Positions 57,364-64,000 of a DNA stretch of 64,000 bases are shown in pieces. The DNA is from Blepharisma japonicum. Taxonomy: Eukaryota > Ciliophora > Heterotrichea > Heterotrichida > Blepharismidae. The position numbers and the translations under genes were made by a program. Every line of letters starts with the position of its first letter. Position 1 is the stretch's first letter. The stretch lies in the NCBI GenBank assembly GCA_949751835.1, contig CATKHK010000014.1, forward strand, positions 124,001 to 188,000, in the 5' to 3' direction. The notes beneath the pieces are model-generated. The model saw nothing but the letters and a program-made list of their open reading frames with translations. It was not told the DNA's origin and did no database searches.

Positions 57364-58746
57364 TTATTGGTATGCTTCTTCGCATCTTTTAAATTTGTGG
57401 TCTTCTTCAGTTTCCACAAATTTTTCATGCTCATATATGCATGTGATTCTTTTTTTCCTAAAGTCAAATTTATAAACATCATAATATCTCATGAAAAAAA
57501 CTGAGCTCTCCTCTACGATCAAATAGGAAATAGGATCACCCGTCGGAGTGGTAAGTGAACACACATTTCTCCACATTGTAGCATCTTCAAAATCAGATTC
57601 ATAAATGGCTTTACTTCTTAATAAATATGCTTTACCATTAGCAACACATAACTGCTGGATATTATGTTTATGAAACTCTATCATTTTGGAATAGGAATTG
57701 GAAAGTGGATTATACGAAAATACTTTGGATTTCTGAACTAAAACCAAAATTTCGTCCTTAAACAAAGCGCATGAACAATTTTCAGAAGTTTCAGGAAGAC
57801 TTGCAACTTTTTTCCATAAATCGCAAGTAAAATCATATTTCTCAGCCAAATCAAGTGCTTGTCCATTATCTCCACCAAAAGCAAATATATAGCTGTCAAA
57901 ATAAACTGTTCCTGATTTATAGCAAGGTTGACCAGAAGTTAAAATTTTGATCTCATATTTAGGAGAAACAGTAAAAGTGATTCCACTGAAGATATTTTTG
58001 TTTTCTTCTCTATAAAAGCTCCCAAAGCAAAATAAGCTGCTATCTGGGAGCTGACACACGCTAGAATGGTCACTCATACTGATTGGTAAAGCCAAAGTAG
58101 TAATTTTTTGAGATTTATTTTTGAGATCTAATTCAATGAGATTTTTTGTTCCACTTTTGAATGATGCCATTATGTTAAGATTTGGAATACTAAAGCTAAC
58201 TTCGTTCTTTTTAATATCATCAGAAATTTTGCTTATTGACTTCTCAATACTGGATCTTAGAGAGCTGACAGATAAAGCGTTACTTAGGCAGTTTATCACA
58301 GAATTCAAATCAATTGAAGCTTCGGAAAACTCTCAGGCTGGAAGGATATCAAGAATTTTGCTGGGATGAAGCTTTAGGGCCATTTCTGTATATGACCCTA
58401 TTTTTTCTGACGCTGGGAACATTACTTCATGCATTATACTCATGCATAGTTTTTTAGACTCATTCAAGCTTTGCTGGGCATTGGCTTCACATAGTGCAAT
58501 TTGATCAATAAGTATTGAAGCACTTTTTGCAATGTATGCTTGACATGATTCGATGTATTGCTTTGTTGCAGCGAAGTGGTCATATATGATAGATTTCGTA
58601 ATTTTGGAAAACTCGACACTATTGAACTCAACTCCGCTGTCAATACCCTTATATTTGGGAATGGATAAAGAACTATCTCAATAACATGGACTTGAGCTGG
58701 ACATCAGCTCATTCTTGCCAATAAGGTTTTTCTCTCTCCTATCCAT
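57364..58746 (-). CDS. kelch-like beta-propeller protein with helical N-terminus
   Basis: A 460-residue protein; TGA codons near 58675 and 58334 are Trp, which extends the frame upstream to ATG 58746. Residues ~15-150 are helical and resemble the B-box-associated or coiled-coil leaders found in ciliate kelch proteins. Residues ~190-440 contain degenerate kelch units (YIFAFGGDNG, AEKYDFTCDLWKKVASLPE, KVFSYNPLSNSYSKM, DVYKFDFRKKRI). The diglycine is clear only in one unit. Probably a protein-protein adaptor; partners unknown. The start follows a TTTATAAAT-like AT stretch. Confidence 0.75.
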
Positions 58747-59670
58747 TTATAAAAAATATTCAAATTAAATTAATTTAGCGGTAAAGCTTATATACTAGAC
58801 ATTTTTAAAGCTTAAAATGATTTATTTATTTTTGATATAATATATTAAAATTTAAATCAATAAGATTATGAAATTACTATTATAACAGGAGATATCGATG
58901 AATAATAATATTTTTATTATTTAATTCCAAAAGCTAAAGAATTATTCTTTTGCTAATTTGGAGGCTATACAAAATAGAGCTAAAGATACGAGTTTTAATA
59001 GGCATTTTAGTAGATTTCAGTTTAAACTAACAGAAGAAGTCTAAGGAATAATGAATTGATACTATAATCAATCTCTAGCATACAGCCTTTTAGAGATAAT
59101 ATTTTTATGTAATTTCTTTTGTATAATATTTTGTATAGCCCTTAGTTGATTTAATAATAAATTAAATATTTAAATAATATCAAATTTTTTAGAAATTAAT
59201 ACCCTCTAAGAGGCAAAAATAACTGTTTTCTTAAATTGAAAGGGATTTAGCTTGCTTCTCTCTTAAATGTCTTTATAAAAAATATTTGCTTGGGAAAATA
59301 AATAAATTTTAGTGAGCGTTTGGAATAGACTCAAAATCAAAAATGCTATTCCTGAATCTTTCCATATTTATAAATTCTATTGTAAATTATTAATTTTTTA
59401 CTCAGAAAAGTTAACCAGAGCTAACAATTAATGATTTTTGGAATTTTAAACCTCTGTTTGAGATTTTTTGGATTCTTCTTAAATTAACTTAGCTTTTATG
59501 TAGCATAAAAGTTTCTGAGGCAGTCAATGCTACCTTGGTTTATTTAATTAATAAATTTCCTTAGAGGTTTCTTATTTCGCTTATTTATTTCTCAATAATA
59601 AGCATTAACTATTGGAAATACTTTTCATAGTTTATCACTTGGCACTGTTTAGTATCACTATATTATCTAA

Positions 59671-59835
59671 ATAGAAGTCACGCTTGGTATCATTTATGAT
59701 GCCAAAAAAGGTTTAAATTTAAATGATTTTCTTATATTATTGAAGGAGAATAAGCCCAGGTTAAAGGAAGAACTTTCATTCGAGATTTATGAAGAATACC
59801 CCAAAAGGAACTTGAAGACAATGGGATCAAGCTAA
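59671..59835 (+). pseudogene. headless coding-like fragment
   Basis: An open stretch of 54 codons bounded by TAA on both sides with no usable ATG before the body. The peptide looks protein-like (YDAKKGLNLNDFLILLKENK, then EEYPKRN). No family recognised; it could be the end of a decayed gene. Confidence 0.3.
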
Positions 59836-59867
59836 ACTTGAAAGTCTTATTTCCATAAACTAACTTA

Positions 59868-60155
59868 TTACTCTTTAAGATTGAGTTTGATTGCTTTGTT
59901 ATAAAACTCTATTGCTTCAAGATTTCTGCCCAAGTCATATAGAGCATTTCCTTTATTGCTAGGATTGAGCTTGATTGCTTCTTTATAGCATTCTATTGCT
60001 TCATTATAGCATTCTATTGCTTCATTATAGCATTCTATAGCTTCTTTATAGCATTCTATTGCTTCATTATAGCATTCTATTGCTTCATTATAGCATTCTA
60101 TCGCTTCGCTATAGCATTCTATTGCTTCAAGCTTTCTATTAAATCGTATCGCGTA
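59868..60155 (-). pseudogene. tetratricopeptide-repeat gene remnant
   Basis: An open minus-strand frame of 95 codons with no start, bounded by TAA at 60156-60158 and 59868-59870. The last 40 codons read as TPR units (AIKLNPSNKGNALYDLGRN, then LEAIEFYNKAIKLN). The first part is a run of the heptapeptide EAIECYN/K/S, which is the second TPR helix repeated without the rest of the 34-residue unit. Such a run cannot form normal TPR superhelix. Most likely the remnant of a ciliate-type TPR gene in which slippage expanded one short segment. Confidence 0.6.
59974..60137. repeat. 21-bp tandem repeat, seven copies plus a partial
   Basis: Units of 21 bp starting at 59974, 59995, 60016, 60037, 60058, 60079 and 60100, form ATTGCTTCATTATAGCATTC plus T, with one to four substitutions in units 4 and 7, then a partial unit. 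Each keeps the heptapeptide E-A-I-E-C-Y-x on the minus strand. Confidence 0.93.
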
Positions 60156-60169
60156 TTAATTATTATTCT

Positions 60170-60345
60170 TAGCATCCACACAGTTAGGGCTGAGCTTGAG
60201 CTCGAACTGCATGAGCACTATGCTATGCTCTAAGCTCCCTCAGAGTTTGGGTGGGGAGCCTTAGAAGCCAGTGCTAGAGTTTAGCAGCCTAGAGAGAATG
60301 TGCTGCTAACCATCTTTAATGACGCCAATGCTTAAGTCTTGTTAC
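60170..60345. other. GC-richer hairpin cluster, possible noncoding RNA or repeat
   Basis: A short island clearly richer in G+C than its surroundings. Consecutive inverted repeats: GAGCT/AGCTC (60192-60203), GAGCA/TGCTC (60213-60230), GCTCCC/GGGAGC (60234-60259) and TTAGCAGC/GCTGCTAA (60281-60309, perfect 8 bp). No open frame. On the minus strand AGTTCGAGCTC resembles a Pol III B box, but no tRNA folds. Identity unknown. Confidence 0.4.
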
Positions 60346-60572
60346 ATTTTAGTTATTCATACTTATGGGATTATTTTTATTATTAAACCACTTTCTTAAA
60401 ATTAATTAATTCCCTTATTATTAAAATATTAAAAAATTATTTATCAACAGAATATTGAAAATCTATTTCCTGAACTTCATATAATAATCATTAATATAAA
60501 TCTTCAAAAAACATTTCAAATAATATATAACTTTCAGAATTACTAAATAAAACTTACGCTATCATTAATAAA

Positions 60573-61271
60573 ATGGGCAACATGATGGGAGGAGCTGGAG
60601 GTGCGCAAGGTCCACCTATTCCAAAGACCCAGCTGGTCAGGATTCTCTCTAAAGCTCGCAAGTTGATCCTCAGACGAATGCTAGAAGCAAAAAGAGCCAA
60701 CATCGAAGAACGAATTCAATTCTATAAGAATGATGCTGACAAATACAAAGAATGCATTATGAAATTCGCTATGGGTCAGCCAGCAATGATTCAAGGAGCT
60801 TTAGTCGAAGTGTGCCAAGAGCAGAATGTCAACGTTGCTTCAATCGGCTCTTCAATTCAGCAGCACATGTTCGACCCTGAAGTGCAAAATATGATTTCTC
60901 TTATGCAAACCATCACTGGAGATATGTGTGAAGGGCAGCCATTCCCAGAAGAGTTTGATAAAGAGAGGTTTAAAGAAATTTTGAGAATCCAAACAGCAGA
61001 GGTTGCAAAGTATACAATTACTGATCAAATTTCATCGATGGTCGCTCAGACAGCGTCTGCTGATGAAATTTATCAACTTTATGGGTTGAATGAAATACAG
61101 CTGGGAGCTTTGGCTATAAAGTATGAAAGTGATCCGGACACTGAGTTAAGAGAACTTAAAGAGAGATGGAATGAAGTTACACGTATGGATCTCATACTTA
61201 ACCAAGCTCAAAGGCAAGTTCCTCAGCAGCATCAACATGGGCCTGGATGCCAGCACAATCATAGCCATTAA
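60573..61271 (+). CDS. unknown protein with His-rich C-terminus
   Basis: A 232-residue mostly helical protein. The N-terminus is Gly/Met-rich (MGNMMGGAGG); Gly2 could be myristoylated, though the site is imperfect. A basic helix (LSKARKLILRRMLEAKRAN) and several amphipathic helices follow. The C-terminus ends with a His cluster (QQHQHGPGCQHNHSH) that could bind metal. No family recognised. The codon choice is regular and GC-rich for this window, suggesting good expression. Intronless and without TGA. Confidence 0.75.
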   Translation: MGNMMGGAGGAQGPPIPKTQLVRILSKARKLILRRMLEAKRANIEERIQFYKNDADKYKECIMKFAMGQPAMIQGALVEVCQEQNVNVASIGSSIQQHMFDPEVQNMISLMQTITGDMCEGQPFPEEFDKERFKEILRIQTAEVAKYTITDQISSMVAQTASADEIYQLYGLNEIQLGALAIKYESDPDTELRELKERWNEVTRMDLILNQAQRQVPQQHQHGPGCQHNHSH

Positions 61272-61577
61272 AATTTAAGCACATCTTACGAAATTTACCT
61301 TCTTGTAGTCAAATTTTAAAATAAAATTTCTTAAATTTAATATAATTCGATAGAATTTATTCTTATTATATATTTAATTTGATTTGTTTTTTAAAACACT
61401 ACAGCTATTTTCATTTTATTTGAATTGTTGCTTATAACTGTTATAAGAGAGTAGGTCTTTTGCTTCGAATTTCAAGTTAAGAAATACTTTTATCATATGA
61501 TGGCTGCTATTTTCACATACTAAAAGTCTTTACTTTATTAAGACGATGAGAAAAAGGTATAATTGTTATTCCCAAAA
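61272..61577. other. AT-rich intergenic region
   Basis: A 306-bp AT-rich spacer between two plus-strand genes. Nothing recognised. Confidence 0.5.
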
Positions 61578-62024
61578 ATGTCATCACCTCCTAAAAGATT
61601 GAATCCAATTGAAGAGCATGCTTGCTTAAATGAAGCAATCAGAAAAGAAAACCAATATTCTCGAATAAACACTGTTTTCACTCTGAATCCTAGAAGCCGT
61701 AATTCCTAAACAGTTATACTTTTGTCTGACAAACCAAACCGAACAGGAATTCTTAATGTTAATGAAGAAGCTAAGGCAAATGATGACAGCCCAAAATTCA
61801 AAGACCAGCTCATGCGACTTTCAGCTGTTCCAAAGATGAAAACCAGCCATCCCTTAACGTCAAATCAAGAATTCGGATGGGATGCAGACATGCCTCAGTA
61901 CAGAAGTACTTGGAAGCATACAAAACCAAGCTGTGCTGAAACAAAATATGCAAATAGCTATTATACAATGACAAGGAAAAGCCCTTACTCCAATAAAATC
62001 AATGAGGAGCCATCTAAAAAATAA
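61578..62024 (+). CDS. CFAP144: cilia- and flagella-associated protein 144 (FAM183)
   Basis: A 143-residue axonemal protein, a microtubule inner protein in other species. It is assembled from two exons across a 15-nt intron (61699-61713). The FAM183 pattern spans the join: NPIEEHACLNEAIRKENQY in exon 1, followed by the Leu-Ser-Asp-Lys-Pro block just after it, then EFGWDADMP and TKYANSYYTMTRKSPY in exon 2, matching the family E-x-GWD and final F-x-x-Y...Y blocks. The length agrees (~130-145 elsewhere). It is expected inside the doublet microtubules of cilia. Confidence 0.82.
61699..61713 (+). other. 15-nt intron of the CFAP144 gene
   Basis: GTAATTCCTAAACAG. Phase 1, contains an in-frame TAA. 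The only intron here ending in CAG rather than TAG. Removal joins PRS to LILLSDKPN. Confidence 0.85.
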
Positions 62025-62040
62025 CTTTAAGTCTTTACAT

Positions 62041-62955
62041 TTATAAAGTTTTGGCTGCTACTGTTGGGATTACTATCACAAGAGCTATAATCAGCACTGC
62101 CACCAATATACAGCACTTTTTCCACCTAGCCCTTTCCTGATGGCTCTTAGCTCCTTCAAGTGCTTTTTCTGCCTGTTTAACGTAGTCTGAAGCATTATCA
62201 ACATGCTTTTCAACGCTATTCAAGATTTCTCCTTGTGAATGAACCAATGCTGCAAGATCGAGAAACATTCTATGCATGATATTGATGTTTTGTTCAAGCA
62301 TTTTGATGTCTTCGAGTCTGCTTTCAATGTTATTAACCATTTGAATGATATCGGAATGAGCTCCAATCATCTTCTGCTCGACCATCATCTGTGCTTGTCG
62401 AGGATCTTCTAAACACTGCTCAATCACTTCATCAGAAATATTTTCGTCAACCATTCTAAGCTGATTTGCCGTTTTATTTCTAGCTGCCTCAGTGAATATA
62501 TTCTGTGCTTTTTCGGCTTCTCCAAGGGCTTGCTGAAATTGTTTAATTAAGGTGGCGTGCATTGTAGACCTCATTCTTGTTTCTGTATCGCTTGCTGTTC
62601 CTCGGCCATCTTCTATTGCTTTCGCAAGAGTTTCTGCAATATCGCGGACTGTGTTTAGTTCTCCGTTATTGACATCAATTAATTCTTTGAGCTTCTTATT
62701 AATTTTGGCTTCCTGGTCAGGCTGGGTGCATTGGTTGAATTCGTCTTTTAAAATTCTCATTTGCTCGGTATTTGAGCGGACACGCTCAATTGACTTTTGA
62801 GCCTTTCTGATTTGAATCATAAACTGCATATTTGGGCCTGATGCAGGCTGTGGATCTGATAGCAATATCTCGTGAGAAGGGTTATTTGATGCGCCTTTAA
62901 GCTCTTGCAATCTATCAATCATTTTATTAAAAAATGTTGATAGTATTTCTTTCAT
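62041..62955 (-). CDS. syntaxin (Qa-SNARE)
   Basis: A 304-residue tail-anchored SNARE of the plasma-membrane syntaxin-1 type. The three-helix Habc domain covers ~40-160 and the SNARE motif ~190-255, with the ionic-layer Gln in ALVHSQGEILNSVE. A short basic juxtamembrane segment (RARWKKCC) and a C-terminal anchor (ILVAVLIIALVIVIP, ~280-297) follow. The N-terminus is short. It drives fusion at the cell surface or contractile-vacuole system, as for ciliate Qa-SNAREs. The lack of residues after the anchor makes it a GET3 client in principle. It ends 16 bp from CFAP144. Confidence 0.93.
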   Translation of the reverse strand: MKEILSTFFNKMIDRLQELKGASNNPSHEILLSDPQPASGPNMQFMIQIRKAQKSIERVRSNTEQMRILKDEFNQCTQPDQEAKINKKLKELIDVNNGELNTVRDIAETLAKAIEDGRGTASDTETRMRSTMHATLIKQFQQALGEAEKAQNIFTEAARNKTANQLRMVDENISDEVIEQCLEDPRQAQMMVEQKMIGAHSDIIQMVNNIESRLEDIKMLEQNINIMHRMFLDLAALVHSQGEILNSVEKHVDNASDYVKQAEKALEGAKSHQERARWKKCCILVAVLIIALVIVIPTVAAKTL

Positions 62956-63576
62956 AGATAAACCTCAAAATTATTGGAGATAGGCATGAATCTAAAATCA
63001 TTTTATAACACAATTCGAAAGATTAGGTTAGAATTTGGTGAACTATAGCGAGCAGCAAGGTATTATTTCAGTCTACACTTAGGTAGTGTTTAGAACTAAC
63101 CTCTGCTAACTTCTTTTTCTATCTAAGCCACCAAAAATAGTGACGCCAGATAATGTAATGGGGAGAATCGCCAATTTAGATCTTAATCCTTCCCAGTGAC
63201 TATGAACTGTCTCCCTCTAATGGGCTCGACTTATTGCTTGATGTCGCTCAGAATATCCTACTTGTCCTACCTTCGCCATATTCAAACAAAGATTGCTTCT
63301 AAATATTACGGGACAATGCTGCTTCTCAATTTGTCGTCGTAGGTTGAGTAAAAAGGGTTTAGCACCAAAAAACCCATACGTAGAATTACTGCTAATGGAA
63401 TCCGCCTTTCTCGAGTCTGGATCAATTCGCAGATCACCAAGGATCTAATTCAGCTTACCATTTTCTTAACTCTCAATTAGGAAAATAATTATTAAATATT
63501 AATTCCTCACTATAAATAATTTTTATTATATAAAAATTAAATAGTGATAATTCGCTTGTATTTTTCAAAATTCATG
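62956..63576. other. intergenic region with a GC-richer island
   Basis: A 621-bp gap on the upstream side of syntaxin. AT-rich at both ends; the central 63130-63475 part is compositionally different and listed separately. Confidence 0.55.
63130..63475. other. GC-richer island, structured RNA or element remnant
   Basis: About 345 bp near 43% G+C in a much AT-richer spacer. Inverted repeats: CGAC/GTCG (63227-63246), CTCAA/TTGAG (63325-63348), GGGTTT/AAACCC (63355-63375) and AGATC/GATCT (63431-63446). A plus-strand frame after a TAA near 63218 stays open for about 75 codons without a start. Neither a known RNA family nor a protein family was recognised. Confidence 0.4.
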
Positions 63577-64000
63577 CTACTTTTGTGACAAATTTCCAAT
63601 GAGATTTCTTCCAACGTGGTCATCAGGATTCAAGTATCCATGATACCTGTTAAATAATTGTGTTCCATCTGTTCCAGCACACTGCATTATTATATCTCCT
63701 CCTGGGTGAGAGGAGATGAAATTTGTAATATTGTAGACTTTTCCATTCAAAATAGTCCAGCAATCTTGCTTTTTATTGTGTTTTGCGACCTCATTTCGCC
63801 CTACTGCTTTTGTTTCTTTTTCTGACTGCTGCTCAATAATTATAGAGTGACTCGATATAGAAGAAGCTATATCGCTATCGGTTGGTCTCTTGAGGATGTC
63901 TTGATCAGTAACACAAGCTCCATCTTCTCTTACCCTATAGCATTCGTGTTTTACAAATTTTCGATTTTTCTTAGCTTTGATCTAATTATAACCTACTTTA
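63577..64000 (-). CDS. cytochrome b5-domain protein, C-terminal part (partial at window edge)
   Basis: The last ~135 codons of a gene entering from the right. A linker (EDGACVTDQDILKRP, then Ser- and Lys-rich sequence) leads into a cytochrome b5 fold that ends the protein at TAG 63577: CWTILNGKVYNITNFISSHP with HPGGD, then NRYHGY. The two heme-ligand His residues (HPGG and YHGY) are present. A 15-nt intron lies at 63982-63996, next to the window edge. Such C-terminal b5 domains occur in several electron-transfer enzymes; the parent enzyme cannot be named from this piece. Confidence 0.8.
63982..63996 (-). other. 15-nt intron of the cytochrome b5-domain gene
   Basis: GTAGGTTATAATTAG. Fits the window's intron pattern (A at position 10, TAG end) and contains an in-frame TAG. 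Only four bases of the upstream exon are visible, so support is partial. Confidence 0.65.

Larger units (their letters stand above)
58747..60572. other. 1.8-kb gene-poor region with decayed fragments
   Basis: The longest stretch without an intact gene. The left two thirds is AT-rich with no coding signal. From 59671 onward it holds a headless open fragment, a TPR-derived minus-strand frame with 21-bp repeats, and a GC-richer hairpin island (listed separately). Confidence 0.6.

Noticed and set aside
60185-60192. A CCCTAAC word on the minus strand as possible telomeric repeat.
   Set aside because: Only one unit; telomeres need tandem CCCTAACA copies.
60190-60240. tRNA-like B-box and A-box words on the minus strand.
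   Set aside because: The boxes are only about 6 bp apart, the T stem does not pair and the anticodon-like loop has eight bases.
60320-63148. Shared octamer TGACGCCA at 60320-60327 and 63141-63148 as a link between the two GC-richer islands.
   Set aside because: One 8-mer match is expected by chance between blocks of this size; no longer similarity was found.

Overview
The window reads as somatic (macronuclear) DNA of a heterotrich ciliate, most likely Blepharisma or a close relative. Three things seen directly support this. (1) TGA is a sense codon for tryptophan: genes run through in-frame TGA at positions that should be Trp, and in a tandem paralog pair the same positions are TGA in one copy and TGG in the other (793-795 vs 8660-8662; 1093-1095 vs 8960-8962). 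Genes stop only at TAA or TAG. (2) Introns are 15 nt (nine) or 16 nt (one), GT...AG, with an A at position 10 in nine of ten. (3) The content is typical ciliate: axonemal, coiled-coil, kinesin and chimeric signalling proteins, densely packed on both strands. Under the standard code most genes look broken; with TGA=Trp and the tiny introns every gene listed here closes cleanly.

Layout. 1-11218: two tandem minus-strand copies of a giant gene encoding ankyrin repeats fused to a WGR domain and a PARP1-type catalytic domain; the left copy is cut by the window edge. 11332-15000: MPP6 (RNA exosome cofactor), a C2-PX lipid-binding protein starting 9 bp away head to head, a TPR co-chaperone, a possible micro-ORF, and gamma-glutamyl hydrolase. 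15222-24790: a coiled-coil protein, an IGHMBP2-type helicase, another coiled-coil protein, a REX1-type exonuclease (two introns) and a Sec23-like zinc-ribbon/vWA protein. 25260-31888: a 1722-residue kinesin with an IQ motif and two introns, tail to tail with an EGF/7-TM protein. 31889-33422 is a 1.5-kb AT-rich gap.

33423-44500: a small N-myristoylation candidate, GET3/ASNA1, an SLC35F-like transporter, beta-COP, a catalytically dead cathepsin B-like protein, a voltage-sensor/cyclase chimera with a damaged metal site, and an ABHD4/5-like hydrolase. 44494-58746: an unknown protein, two NDR/LATS kinases in opposite orientation around mitochondrial aminomethyltransferase, mS34, a large coiled-coil protein, Sec24, mL43, an E2 enzyme and a kelch-like protein. 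58747-60572 is gene-poor with decayed fragments, a 21-bp TPR-derived repeat and a hairpin-rich island. 60573-64000: an unknown His-tailed protein, CFAP144, a syntaxin, a second GC-richer island, and a partial cytochrome b5-domain gene.

There is no operon logic. Themes recur: vesicle traffic (beta-COP, Sec24, syntaxin, GET3, C2-PX), mitochondrial translation and metabolism (mS34, mL43, GcvT), cilia and cytoskeleton (kinesin, CFAP144, coiled coils), and signalling (NDR kinases, voltage-sensor cyclase, PARP). All family calls come from motifs recognised by eye; no database search was run.
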